A stretch of DNA of 43,623 nucleotides from Aestuariivita sp. Lineage in GTDB: Bacteria > Pseudomonadota > Alphaproteobacteria > Rhodobacterales > Rhodobacteraceae. The notes below the pieces were generated by a model. It was not told the DNA's origin. It saw nothing but the letters and a program-made list of their open reading frames with translations, and made no database searches. Location: the NCBI RefSeq assembly GCF_021404545.1, contig NZ_JAAWWD010000069.1, positions 1 to 43,623 on the forward strand, read 5' to 3'. Positions 1 through 10,830 of this stretch are shown in pieces. Numbering within the stretch: position 1 is the stretch's first letter; the number at the start of each line of letters is the position of its first letter. Made by a program: the position numbers and the translations under genes.

Positions 1-314
1 CCTCCCCCCCCCCGGCGTAGCCCCCGTGCATGCACCATCCAGTCCTTGGATGCCTGCCCCCCCCTCACACCGCGAGCAGTTACAAGCTGTGCTGCCTCGC
101 GCTTATACTCTCGACTGTAAACTCTTCTCGTCATTGCTGTTCTCCAATCCCATAAACACCCTATCTCGGTGTCCACGAAACCGGCAGCAGCTCAGCAGTT
201 GCAACCGCGTTGATCGATTTTTTTGAAAACAGGCTGAGCGTTGAGTGAAACCGGCCCGGGCACCAGCAATCTTGCGTGTAACTTCGATATCTAGAATCTG
301 GAAGGTGGATTGTC
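1..314. other. Left contig end, no gene recognised
   Basis: The first 80 bases contain runs of C and look like low-quality or chimeric contig-end sequence. I recognise no protein or RNA gene here. The only useful element is a purine-rich ribosome-binding site (GGAAGG at about 300-305) in front of the hydrolase gene that follows. Short ORFs on both strands have no recognisable family character. Confidence 0.5.
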
Positions 315-1289
315 ATGCTCAGGTTTGATTCCCTAATGGCCGCGTTGTTTTTTACCGTCTTTTCTGCCGGTCTGATTAACAATGCGCACGCTGAAGAGCG
401 CGCTTTGCACCAGATACAAACGGACGACGTCGAAATTCCCGCCAACGGATATCTTGTCGAGGAGATCGGCGACCGCCTGTTCTGGTTTTCGGACGGTTTT
501 CAGCAAAGTTTCTTCATGACAACAGGCGAAGGCGTCATCGTGGTCGATGCGCCCCCCTCCATGATCGACAAATATCTTGACGCCATCGCCCAGACAACGC
601 GCGAGCCGATCACCCATGTCATCTACTCCCATGCTCATACCGACCATATCGGTGCTGCCGACCGCATGCCGCAAGACGCAATACGCATTGCGCATCAGCT
701 CACCCATGAGTCGCTGGCCCGAGCAAATGATCCACGGCGTCCGTTGCCCACCCAGACCTTTGTTGACCGCATGGTGCTGACCATTGGCAACCAGGTTTTG
801 GAACTCAGCTATGAAGGGCCAAACCATCTCTCGGGCAACGTCATCCTCTATGCACCCCGTCAGAAGGTCCTCTCGTTGATGGACTTTCTGTTTACCGGGT
901 CATCTCCATTTCCCTATCTCGGGCATGCGGAAGACATTCCCGGCCTGATGCGCCACCACGACATTTTGCTCGGCTATGATTTTGATGTGTTCGTCAGTGG
1001 CCATATCGCCCGGGCGGCGACGCGCGCCGACATTGAGCTTCAGCGGCAATATCTGCACGACCTCCGCGACCACACGGACGCCGTTCTGGCCGAAACATCG
1101 GTCTTCGATACGTTCCAGCGGCTTGGCCCCGAGACGGCGATGATGTCCGCAATGTCGATGTGGCTCGACGAGATGGCTGAGGAGGTTTCGAACCGCATGC
1201 TCGAAACCTGGGCGGGGAGAATGCCGGGTATAGAAACGACCACCAGATACAATGCCGTCCCCATGATACAAAGCAGGCGCGTCGATTGA
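315..1289 (+). CDS. Exported MBL-fold metallo-hydrolase
   Basis: A 324-residue metallo-beta-lactamase-fold hydrolase. Residues 1-26 form a Sec-type signal peptide (short basic start, hydrophobic core, AHA-EE cleavage region), so the protein is probably periplasmic. The zinc-binding motif HAHTDH lies at residues 106-111. Further candidate metal-binding histidines lie in GPNHLSG and in VFVSGH nearer the C terminus. The fold is used by lactonases, glyoxalase II-like enzymes and beta-lactamases; the sequence does not identify the substrate. The start is supported by a GGAAGG ribosome-binding site about nine bases upstream. The gene stands alone, is by eye less GC-rich than the core genes downstream, and is followed by transposase remnants, so it may have been acquired horizontally. 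Confidence 0.8.
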   Translation: MLRFDSLMAALFFTVFSAGLINNAHAEERALHQIQTDDVEIPANGYLVEEIGDRLFWFSDGFQQSFFMTTGEGVIVVDAPPSMIDKYLDAIAQTTREPITHVIYSHAHTDHIGAADRMPQDAIRIAHQLTHESLARANDPRRPLPTQTFVDRMVLTIGNQVLELSYEGPNHLSGNVILYAPRQKVLSLMDFLFTGSSPFPYLGHAEDIPGLMRHHDILLGYDFDVFVSGHIARAATRADIELQRQYLHDLRDHTDAVLAETSVFDTFQRLGPETAMMSAMSMWLDEMAEEVSNRMLETWAGRMPGIETTTRYNAVPMIQSRRVD

Positions 1290-1366
1290 ATGTCGAGGTC
1301 CAATGGACCTGTCGCGGTTTGATGCCGCTCCTTTGAGAGCGTTTACTGCAACAAAGGAGACTGACT

Positions 1367-1735
1367 ATGGGACTGAAACGGACGGACGCATTCCGCAAGG
1401 ATGCGGTGCGTAGTGCACTGACCAGCGGGCCTGCGCGCAAGCAGGTGGCTGGTGCGCCGTATCATCCGCAAACCCAAGGCAAGATCGAAAGATGGCACCA
1501 ACTCTTGCAGAACCGCATCTTGCTGGAAAACTACTTCCTGCCTGGTGCCCTCGAAGCGCAGACCGCAGCCTTCATCGATCACGACAATCACCAGCGTTAC
1601 CACGAGAGCCTGAACAACGTCACACCTGCCGACGTCTGCTTCGGCCGTGGTAAAGCCATTCTAAAAAGCAGGGAAAGGATCAACCCAAAAACGTTCAAAG
1701 CGCGATGCTTGCAGCACAGCAAACACGCCGCATAA
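1367..1735 (+). pseudogene. IS3-family transposase scar, orfA start fused to orfB end
   Basis: This open frame of 122 residues is a deletion remnant of an IS3-family element. Residues 1 to about 27 (GLKRTDAFRKDAVRSALTSG and following KQVA) match the usual start of an OrfA helix-turn-helix protein. From about residue 28 (GAPYHPQTQGKIERWHQ) to the end it is the C-terminal part of the OrfB DDE integrase core, with the familiar NHQRYHESLNN segment. The rest of orfA and the part of orfB carrying the first two catalytic aspartates are missing, so it cannot transpose. The junction is in frame, so the scar stays open from start to stop. Confidence 0.8.
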
Positions 1736-1756
1736 TCAAACCAGCCAGACCCTCAG

Positions 1757-1861
1757 TTAGCTTAGGACCCCACCTGTCCCAAAATTCCTGACAACGGACC
1801 GTCGCTCAATCTGCTTCAGCACAAACGCCATCTGCGCCTCTGTAAACTTGCCTTTCTTCAT
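1757..1861 (-). pseudogene. IS3-family OrfA N-terminal fragment
   Basis: Read on the minus strand from 1861, this frame starts MKKGKFTEAQMAFVLKQIE, the standard N terminus of OrfA from a different IS3 subgroup than the remnant just upstream. Recognisable sequence stops after about 20 codons (near 1802). It then runs into what is probably the end of the neighbouring element (AATTTTGGGACAGG on the minus strand) and stops at 1757-1759. It is a broken, non-functional fragment and shows that two insertion sequences collided here, just downstream of gyrA. Confidence 0.7.
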
Positions 1862-1931
1862 GGAACCCTGCGGGGCCCTAAATGGACACCTCCAGCCCCG
1901 ATCGGTCCGGCTCTGCGGAACAAGGTTAAAT

Positions 1932-4670
<2,739 letters not shown>

Positions 4671-4866
4671 TTGTCGTGCCCAATCATTCAGCAGGGTCTA
4701 TATTTTGTGTCCGTACTCTATCAGAACCCGCATATAAGGTGCAATGCCTGAGGCTGCCTGCGATTGGCAGCCACCCGCAGGATTTGCTAACACACTGTTT
4801 TTATTGAAATGTTCATGAATTGGAGGGATCATCGGTCTGAGCGAGCAAAAAAAGGGAAAAAGAGAC

Positions 4867-5136
4867 ATGCAAATGACCGAGACCGAAATGATGCTGAAGG
4901 GCTATGGGTTGACCACTGCGGAACTCTATTATCGCATGCCCGATTACACCCATGTGCTGAACACCTTCATCTGGCAGGATTACGATCTGGCGCCGGATCA
5001 TCCCAAGCTGTTTGAGTTCATCGGGTTTTGGCAGGAAGAAATCGACGGACCGCTGCATTCGGTCCGCTTTGCCCATCGCAAGATGATCTCGCCGGGCGAA
5101 TGGCAAAACTCGGTTGGGGAATTTCGGGTTCACTGA
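4867..5136 (+). CDS. usg: Usg family protein
   Basis: An 89-residue protein of the Usg family, a small, widely conserved alphaproteobacterial protein with no firm biochemical function. Family hallmarks are visible: GYGLTTAELYYRMPDY near the N terminus, TFIWQDYDLAPDHP in the middle, and GPLHSVRFAHRKMISPGEW near the end. Full length for the family. The start at 4867 lies behind a purine-rich stretch (AAAGGGAAAAAGAGA); an in-frame ATG two codons later is an alternative. The gene is divergent from gyrA, and the roughly 195-base gap between them must hold both promoters. Confidence 0.85.
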   Translation: MQMTETEMMLKGYGLTTAELYYRMPDYTHVLNTFIWQDYDLAPDHPKLFEFIGFWQEEIDGPLHSVRFAHRKMISPGEWQNSVGEFRVH

Positions 5137-5188
5137 CGGCGGGCCGACGCGGACCTGGCGGTATTGCTTGGTGGCAGGCCGATATGAA

Positions 5189-5206
5189 ATGGCCCTTGCG
5201 GGCCAT
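5189..5206. repeat. Perfect 7-bp hairpin downstream of usg
   Basis: ATGGCCC-TTGC-GGGCCAT is a perfect 7-bp inverted repeat with a 4-base loop. It lies between usg and the convergent radical SAM gene and just before the CGTATTTT repeat at 5219. No T-run follows, so it is not a classical intrinsic terminator, though it could still stop or protect transcripts from either side. From memory, this hairpin with the following CCTCCGGCGGG is common in Rhodobacteraceae intergenic regions. Confidence 0.6.
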
Positions 5207-5218
5207 GCCTCCGGCGGG

Positions 5219-5239
5219 CGTATTTTGAGCAAGAAGAAG
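5219..5239 (+). repeat. Dispersed intergenic repeat, copy 1
   Basis: CGTATTTTGAGCAAGAAGAAG matches the reverse complement of 10745-10766 (CGTATTTTTGGCGAGAAGAACG) with a few differences. Each copy lies in a convergent intergenic region beside a GC-rich hairpin. Elements like this recur in Rhodobacteraceae genomes as I recall them; the function is not known to me. Confidence 0.55.
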
Positions 5240-5337
5240 ATGCGAGCGATGCGCAGTCAGAGCCTGCTGTCACCTGGCTTTGACGCCGTGCCTGCGCTGA
5301 GGAGCCTGGCGGACAGATGTACCTCCGGGCGACGGCT

Positions 5338-6285
5338 TCAAGCCGAACAGCTCGCTCCGCCCAGCACGCAGAATTTCGCGCAATGGGGGTGGTTGAGCTG
5401 CACGTCCCGCTCGGCTTGGGCCAGGGTCTCGCCCAGCTCGAATTGCGGATCATAGGGCAGGAGGGTGCAGGCCAGAACCGCCGGTTTTTCGGCCCCCTTG
5501 CGTTTGACCACCATGCGCGAGGAGGAACACATCACCGCATCGGGCGATTTGCCCAGAATACCCCAACACGCGGTCGTGATCTCGGGCACCTCGACGCTCA
5601 TGTCCATCTCGGGGAAAATCACCGTCTCGCCGGGGTTACGCGCGTCGATCTCAAAGCCATGCCGGGCATAGAGGGCGGCAAACCCTGCACGGGCCTCGGC
5701 GTCGCTTTCGTCCCACATGCTGCGGCCCGCCACGGCCATGCGAATGCCATTGTCGCGCAGCCATTCCATGCCTTCAATCGTCTTGGCGAAACTGCCGACG
5801 CCGCGTTCGGCATCGTGATGGGCGGCGGTGTAGTGATCGACCGAAATCCGCAGCGTCAGCTTGTCGCCATAGGAGGCGTGCAACTCCAACAGCCCCTCGC
5901 GCATGGATTTGCGCATCATCGGGCGCATCGCGTTGGTCAGGATCAGCACCTCATACCCGCGCGCCAGCGCCGCACGTGTCATCCCGATCATCTGGGGGTT
6001 CATGAACGGCTCGCCGCCGGTGAAGCCGATCTCGCGCACGTTCCAGCGCCGCGCCTCAAGCTGGTCGAGATACGCCATGACCTCGGTCTCGGTGATATAG
6101 ACCAGCGCGTCGTTGCTCGGGCTCGATTCGATATAGCAATTGATGCACTCGATGTTGCAGAGCGTACCGGTGTTGAACCACAAGGTCTCGGGCTTGGTCA
6201 GGCTGACACGGGCGCGCTCGTGCCCATCCGCCGTCACAAAGGGGTCGCGGAACTTGCCGATATTGGCGCGGGCGGTGTCTTTCAT
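5338..6285 (-). CDS. Radical SAM protein
   Basis: A 315-residue radical S-adenosylmethionine enzyme. The 4Fe-4S cluster motif CNIECINC (C43, C47, C50) is canonical CxxxCxxC, followed by the GGEP motif (GFTGGEPFMNPQ) that contacts SAM. The C-terminal part carries several further cysteines (ITTACWG, VMCSSS, LACTLL, HPHCAKFCVLGGASC), suggesting at least one auxiliary iron-sulfur cluster of the SPASM/twitch type. Substrate unknown. It starts at an ATG behind an ACAGG element and is divergent from zwf. The overlapping plus-strand frame that extends zwf upstream is its antisense shadow. Such enzymes modify peptides, sugars or cofactors; nothing nearby identifies the substrate. Confidence 0.85.
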   Translation of the reverse strand: MKDTARANIGKFRDPFVTADGHERARVSLTKPETLWFNTGTLCNIECINCYIESSPSNDALVYITETEVMAYLDQLEARRWNVREIGFTGGEPFMNPQMIGMTRAALARGYEVLILTNAMRPMMRKSMREGLLELHASYGDKLTLRISVDHYTAAHHDAERGVGSFAKTIEGMEWLRDNGIRMAVAGRSMWDESDAEARAGFAALYARHGFEIDARNPGETVIFPEMDMSVEVPEITTACWGILGKSPDAVMCSSSRMVVKRKGAEKPAVLACTLLPYDPQFELGETLAQAERDVQLNHPHCAKFCVLGGASCSA

Positions 6286-6317
6286 GGACCTGTCACATTC
6301 TTGCTGGCGTCTGGCGG

Positions 6318-6339
6318 GGCAAGACCCCCGGTCTTTGCC
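6318..6339. terminator. Terminator-like hairpin in the zwf leader
   Basis: GGCAAGACC-CCC-GGTCTTTGCC forms a 9-10 bp stem with one bulged A and a 3-base loop, followed on the plus strand by TTAAAT. It resembles an intrinsic terminator with a weak U-tract. Its place is odd: it sits between two divergent genes (radical SAM start at 6285, zwf start at 6460), where no gene ends. It could be a leader attenuator for zwf or the end of a short non-coding transcript. Confidence 0.45.
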
Positions 6340-6459
6340 TTAAATCAGAGCGGGCAGGCGGGGAAAACCCGGCATCGCCGCTTTGACACAGTTGTGAAGC
6401 GCCGCCATCCTGATAGGCTGCGGCGCGAGCGGCCCCGGTCGCATCAGAAAGGCCCCGTC

Positions 6460-7914
6460 ATGGTATCGCGCATCATCCCTGTGGATCCGTTCGATCTGGT
6501 CGTCTTTGGCGGCACCGGCGATCTGGCCCGGCGCAAGATTATCCCGGCGCTGTTCCGGCGGTACTGCGCGGGACAGATGCGGACAGGCTCTCACCTGATC
6601 GGGGTGGCCCGCTCCGCGCTTGAGACCGCCAGCTATCGCCAGCTTGTCGCCGAGGCGATTCGCGAGTTCAGCGGCGGGCGCGCCTGCGAGGACGGCACGC
6701 TGGAGCGGTTCTTGGAATTTGTCGAGTATATTCAGCTTGATGCGCAGGGCGAACAGGGTTGGCCGGCACTTGGTGAGCTGTTGCAGGGCGACCGTACCCG
6801 GGCGTTCTATATGTCCGTTGGGCCGTCGCTTTTTGGGGATATTGCCGGGCGGATCCGGGTCAACGGTCTGGTCAACGACGCCACGCGTATCGTTGTGGAA
6901 AAGCCCTTTGGCCACGATCTGGAGAGCGCGCGCGCGCTCAACGCCACGCTGGCCGAGCATTTCGGCGAAGCGCAGATTTACCGGATCGACCATTACTTGG
7001 GCAAGGAGACGGTGCAGAACCTGATGGCCGTCCGGTTCGGCAATGTGCTTTTTGAACCGTTGTGGAACTCGCAATATGTCGATCACATCCAGATCACAGT
7101 TGCTGAAACCGTAGGCATCGGCGGGCGGGGCGCGTATTACGATAGCGCAGGTGCGATGCGGGATATGATGCAGAACCATCTGATGCAGCTTTTGTGCCTG
7201 ATCGCGATGGAGCCGCCGGCGCGGTTTGAGCCCGATGCGGTGCGCGATGAAAAGCTCAAGGTCATCCGCGCGCTCGACCCGGTGGAGCCGCATCACATCG
7301 TGCGGGGCCAGTTCGCGGCCGAGGGGGATACACCGGGCTATCGCGATGAAGTGGGCGCGCCGCGCTCGACCACAGAAAGCTATGTCGCGCTCAAGGCGCA
7401 TGTGTCGAACTGGCGCTGGTCGGGCACGCCGTTCTATCTGCGGACGGGCAAACGATTGGTGGCGCGGTCTTCGGTGATCAATGTTGTCTTCAAGGACGCG
7501 CCGCATTCGATTTTCGGCGCCGAGGCAGGCCAGCATTCCAACATCCTGTCGATCCGGCTTCAGCCCAACGAAGGCATCACCATGCATGTGACAATCAAGG
7601 AGCCGGGCCCGGGCGGCATGCGGCTGATCGACGTACCGCTCGATATGTCCTTTGCCGAGGCTTTGGGACCGGACGGCCAAGATCCGCCCGATGCCTATGA
7701 GCGGCTGATCATGGATGTGATCCGTGGCAATCAGACCCTGTTCATGCGCGGCGATGAGGTCGAGGCGGCCTGGGCCTGGACCGATCCGATCATTGCAGGC
7801 TGGCAGGCGCGCGGCGAAGTGCCCAAACCCTATGACGCCTTCGGCAAGGGACCCGAGGATGCAGATCATCTGATGCGCCGCGACAAACGGGACTGGCGGG
7901 GGATCAAACCGTGA
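6460..7914 (+). CDS. zwf: Glucose-6-phosphate 1-dehydrogenase
   Basis: Zwf, 484 residues from the start chosen here. It oxidises glucose 6-phosphate to 6-phosphogluconolactone with NAD(P)+, feeding the Entner-Doudoroff and pentose phosphate routes. The nucleotide-binding loop GGTGDLA is at residues 17-23, EKPFG at 147-151 and the active-site signature RIDHYLGKE at 175-183, including catalytic His178. The open frame extends far upstream, but that extension is antisense to the radical SAM gene. ATG 6460 gives the family-typical N terminus (MVSRIIPVDPFDLVVFGGTG). The gene overlaps pgl by four bases and starts a zwf-pgl-pgi operon. Confidence 0.95.
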   Translation: MVSRIIPVDPFDLVVFGGTGDLARRKIIPALFRRYCAGQMRTGSHLIGVARSALETASYRQLVAEAIREFSGGRACEDGTLERFLEFVEYIQLDAQGEQGWPALGELLQGDRTRAFYMSVGPSLFGDIAGRIRVNGLVNDATRIVVEKPFGHDLESARALNATLAEHFGEAQIYRIDHYLGKETVQNLMAVRFGNVLFEPLWNSQYVDHIQITVAETVGIGGRGAYYDSAGAMRDMMQNHLMQLLCLIAMEPPARFEPDAVRDEKLKVIRALDPVEPHHIVRGQFAAEGDTPGYRDEVGAPRSTTESYVALKAHVSNWRWSGTPFYLRTGKRLVARSSVINVVFKDAPHSIFGAEAGQHSNILSIRLQPNEGITMHVTIKEPGPGGMRLIDVPLDMSFAEALGPDGQDPPDAYERLIMDVIRGNQTLFMRGDEVEAAWAWTDPIIAGWQARGEVPKPYDAFGKGPEDADHLMRRDKRDWRGIKP

Positions 7915-8582
7915 CCTTTAAGGAATACCCCGATCGCGATCTTCTGGCCATTGATCTGGCCAATGCGCTTGCAGGCGAGCTGGAGAATTGCCTCCTTCGA
8001 CACGAGCATGCGTCCTTCGCGGTGCCGGGCGGCACCTCGCCTGGGCCGGTTTTCGACGTGCTTTGTGCCGCCGATCTGGATTGGGGACGGGTCCATGTGA
8101 TGCTGACCGATGAACGCTGGGTGCCTCAGGATCACGCCCGGTCCAACGCGCGCCTGATCCAGGACCGGCTGCTGACCGATCGTGCCGCGCGTGCCGTGTT
8201 TTTGCCGTTCTATGCTCCGGCTGAAGATCCCGAGGCGGTGCTGGCCGAAGTGACCGCGCCGCTGGTGCCGGAGCTGCCGCTCTCGGTGCTGTTGATGGGG
8301 ATGGGGACGGATATGCATGTGGCCTCGCTTTTCCCCGGCGCACCGGGGATTGAGGCCGCACTGGCGCCGGACGCTCCGATCCTGGTGGCGCAGAGCCCGC
8401 CGACCCAGCCCGAGGCCCGTGTCAGCCTCAGCGCCCGCGTTCTGGACGGCGCGCTGTCAAAACACCTGCTGATTACCGGAGAGGAGAAGCGCGCCGCCCT
8501 TGAGCGGGCCATGGCATTGCCTCCGGAGGAAGCGCCGATTAACGCCGTTCTGTCAGAAACAACAATACATTGGGCCCCATAA
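7911..8582 (+). CDS. pgl: 6-phosphogluconolactonase
   Basis: A 223-residue DevB/NagB-superfamily lactonase that hydrolyses 6-phosphogluconolactone to 6-phosphogluconate, the step after Zwf. Recognisable segments are FAVPGGTSPGPVFDVL near residues 36-51, the HVMLTDERWVP loop, and LLMGMGTDMHVASLFPG. The GMGTDMHVASLFP segment is the usual GxGxDGHxASLFP with Asp-Gly replaced by Asp-Met, a small departure from the consensus. The start is a GTG that overlaps the zwf stop (GTGA), indicating translational coupling. The stop is three bases before the pgi start. Confidence 0.93.
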   Translation: MTFKEYPDRDLLAIDLANALAGELENCLLRHEHASFAVPGGTSPGPVFDVLCAADLDWGRVHVMLTDERWVPQDHARSNARLIQDRLLTDRAARAVFLPFYAPAEDPEAVLAEVTAPLVPELPLSVLLMGMGTDMHVASLFPGAPGIEAALAPDAPILVAQSPPTQPEARVSLSARVLDGALSKHLLITGEEKRAALERAMALPPEEAPINAVLSETTIHWAP

Positions 8583-8585
8583 TTC

Positions 8586-10190
8586 ATGTTCGACGACCTC
8601 CATGGCCACCACGCAAGGCTGAGCGAGACACGGATCACCGATCTTTTTGCCGCCGATCCCCGGCGCGCGCAGGTTTTTCGCGCCCAGGCCGGTGATGTAC
8701 TCTTTGATTATTCCAAGACATGCCTGGACGCACCCGCCCGTGCCGCGCTGCTGGCGCTGTGCGACAGCGCGCGCCTTGCCGAGAAACGCGCGGCCATGTT
8801 CCGTGGCGACCGGCTGAACAGCACCGAGGGGCGCGCGGTTCTGCACACCGCGCTGCGCAACCTCGACGGCGGTCCGGTTGAGGTGGACGGTGCCGATGTG
8901 ATGCCCGCCATCCTCGACACGCTGAGCGCGATGGAGGTGTTCTCGGACGCGGTGCGGGACGGGCGCCATGACGGTGCCGGGGGGGCCATCACCGATGTGG
9001 TCAATATCGGGATCGGTGGCTCGGATCTGGGTCCGGCCATGGCAACGGCGGCCCTTGCGCCTTATCACGACGGTCCGCGGTGCCATTTCGTCTCCAACGT
9101 CGATGGCGCGCATATCGCCGATACGCTGCGCCCCCTCGATCCGGCCCGGACGCTGATCATCGTGGCCTCCAAGACGTTCACCACCATCGAGACCATGACC
9201 AATGCCCGCACCGCGCGCGCCTGGATGCGCGACGGGGGCGGCGATCCGGTTCGGCAGATCGCGGCGGTGTCCACCGCGCCGGATAAAACGACCGCCTTCG
9301 GGATCCCGGACACCCAGGTCTTTGGCTTTGCCGACTGGGTCGGCGGGCGCTATTCGGTCTGGGGGCCGATCGGGCTGCCTGTGATGCTGGCGGTTGGCGG
9401 TGCCGCGTTCCGCGCGTTTCTGCGCGGGGCTCAGGCGATGGATGTGCATTTTCAGTCGGCGGGCTGGGCCGACAACCTGCCGGTCATGCTGGCTTTGCAC
9501 GGCATCTGGCACCACCAGATCTGCGGCTATCCCACCCGTGCGGTGCTGCCCTATGATCAGCGGCTGAACCAGCTTCCGGCCTATCTCCAGCAGCTTGAGA
9601 TGGAGAGCAACGGCAAAGGCGTCGCTGTTACGGGAGAGGCTCTCCCGCAGCCGGCAGGACCGGTGATCTGGGGGGCTGCCGGTACAAACGGTCAGCACGC
9701 CTTTTACCAACTGATCCATCAGGGCCAGCAGGTCATACCTTGCGAGTTCCTGCTGGCGGCGCAGGGGCATGAGGATGATCTTGCGCATCATCACCGCTTG
9801 CTGGTTGCCAATTGTCTCGCCCAATCCGAGGCGCTGATGCGGGGGCAGGACCTTGCCGCAGCGCGCGCCAAGATACAGGATCGCTATGATGACGCCGAGC
9901 TGGAACGCCAGGCGCGCCACCGTGTCTTTCCCGGCAACCGACCGTCTACGACGCTGATCTACCCGCAGCTTACCCCCTTCACGCTGGGTCAGATTATCGC
10001 CGCGTACGAACATCGGGTTTTCGTCGAAGGGGCGATCATGAATATCAACTCCTACGACCAATGGGGGGTTGAGTTGGGCAAGGAGCTGGCGACGGCCCTG
10101 GGCCCCATTGTCGATGGCGCGCAAGACGCGAAGACCAAGGATGGGTCCACCCGCGCCCTCGTCGATTATGTCCTCAAACACAGGAGCTGA
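8586..10190 (+). CDS. pgi: Glucose-6-phosphate isomerase
   Basis: Pgi, 534 residues, interconverts glucose 6-phosphate and fructose 6-phosphate. Family motifs present: IGIGGSDLGP at 141-150, SKTFTT at 195-200, VGGRYSVWGPIGLP at 252-265, GTNGQHAFYQLIHQG with the active-site histidine, and NSYDQWGVELGKEL near the C terminus. Third gene of the zwf-pgl-pgi operon, with only three bases separating it from pgl. This set keeps hexose phosphates cycling through the Entner-Doudoroff pathway and also supplies sugar phosphates for the exopolysaccharide made by the downstream locus, although a regulatory link is not visible. Confidence 0.95.
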   Translation: MFDDLHGHHARLSETRITDLFAADPRRAQVFRAQAGDVLFDYSKTCLDAPARAALLALCDSARLAEKRAAMFRGDRLNSTEGRAVLHTALRNLDGGPVEVDGADVMPAILDTLSAMEVFSDAVRDGRHDGAGGAITDVVNIGIGGSDLGPAMATAALAPYHDGPRCHFVSNVDGAHIADTLRPLDPARTLIIVASKTFTTIETMTNARTARAWMRDGGGDPVRQIAAVSTAPDKTTAFGIPDTQVFGFADWVGGRYSVWGPIGLPVMLAVGGAAFRAFLRGAQAMDVHFQSAGWADNLPVMLALHGIWHHQICGYPTRAVLPYDQRLNQLPAYLQQLEMESNGKGVAVTGEALPQPAGPVIWGAAGTNGQHAFYQLIHQGQQVIPCEFLLAAQGHEDDLAHHHRLLVANCLAQSEALMRGQDLAAARAKIQDRYDDAELERQARHRVFPGNRPSTTLIYPQLTPFTLGQIIAAYEHRVFVEGAIMNINSYDQWGVELGKELATALGPIVDGAQDAKTKDGSTRALVDYVLKHRS

Positions 10191-10193
10191 GAT

Positions 10194-10601
10194 ATGCAAG
10201 GTGGGTGTTACTGCGGCGCGCTGCGCTATCAGGCCAAGGGCGCGCCGTTCATGGTCGCGCAATGCCATTGCCGCGAATGCCAGTACATTTCGGGCGGCGG
10301 GCCGAATTACTTCATGGTCATGCCGGGCGATGGGTTCAGCTTTACCAAGGGCGCCCCGGAACGATTTGCGCGCAGCGATCTCGACACACCGGTCACGCGC
10401 GAATTCTGTTCCACCTGCGGCACCCATATCCTGACCCGCCGCAGCGACACGCCGCATGTGATCCTCAAGGTCGGTACGCTGGACGATCCGGCGGCTAACT
10501 ATCCGGGCCCGGCGTCGGCGATCTACACCAAGGATCAGCAACCCTTTCACGTCATCCCCGAAGGCCTGCCCTGTTTCGAAGGGCTTCCGCCAAGGCGCTA
10601 G
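10194..10601 (+). CDS. GFA/CENP-V domain zinc protein
   Basis: A 135-residue protein of the GFA (glutathione-dependent formaldehyde-activating enzyme-like) family, a small zinc-binding beta fold. The cysteine pattern is complete: GGCYCGALRY at the N terminus, QCHCRECQ at about residues 25-32, and FCSTCGTH at about 69-76, enough for two zinc sites. Family members have been proposed to bind glutathione-formaldehyde adducts, but most are uncharacterised and this one cannot be assigned a substrate. It follows pgi by three bases and is likely the last gene of the zwf operon. Confidence 0.85.
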   Translation: MQGGCYCGALRYQAKGAPFMVAQCHCRECQYISGGGPNYFMVMPGDGFSFTKGAPERFARSDLDTPVTREFCSTCGTHILTRRSDTPHVILKVGTLDDPAANYPGPASAIYTKDQQPFHVIPEGLPCFEGLPPRR

Positions 10602-10744
10602 CTCAGAGCGCCCGCATCCCAGCTGCCGAGCCTGACGGGAGTTTCATCTAAGACCCCCACCGCCGCAAAAGGCGGTCGCGCGCCTCTGCGCCACAGAGAT
10701 GGCATTGAAGGTGCGGCATCCCCCGTTCCTGGCGTTAAGCCCCG

Positions 10745-10766
10745 CGTTCTTCTCGCCAAAAATACG
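10745..10766 (-). repeat. Dispersed intergenic repeat, copy 2
   Basis: Reverse complement CGTATTTTTGGCGAGAAGAACG, related to the copy at 5219-5239. It lies in the 229-base gap between the convergent GFA and thioesterase genes. Apart from this repeat, the hairpin at 10769-10791 and a smaller one (ACCGCC-GCAAAA-GGCGGT, 10659-10676), I see nothing in that gap. Confidence 0.55.
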
Positions 10767-10768
10767 AA

Positions 10769-10791
10769 GGGGGTTTGGGGGTGAAACCCCC
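10769..10791. repeat. 8-bp hairpin GGGGGTTT/AAACCCCC
   Basis: GGGGGTTT, a 7-base loop, then AAACCCCC make a perfect 8-bp inverted repeat next to the dispersed repeat copy 2. It lies between convergent genes and may end transcripts from either side, although neither strand shows a strong T-run after the stem. Confidence 0.55.
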
Positions 10792-10830
10792 AAGAAAACC
10801 AAAACCTCGCGCCAAAGGCGCCCATCCGGA

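Noticed and set aside
5317-6459. Upstream extension of the zwf frame by 381 codons
   Set aside because: The extension is antisense to the radical SAM gene and the conserved Zwf N terminus starts at 6460.
8553-10550. 665-codon minus-strand open frame
   Set aside because: Antisense to pgi and the GFA gene, which have clear motifs on the plus strand.
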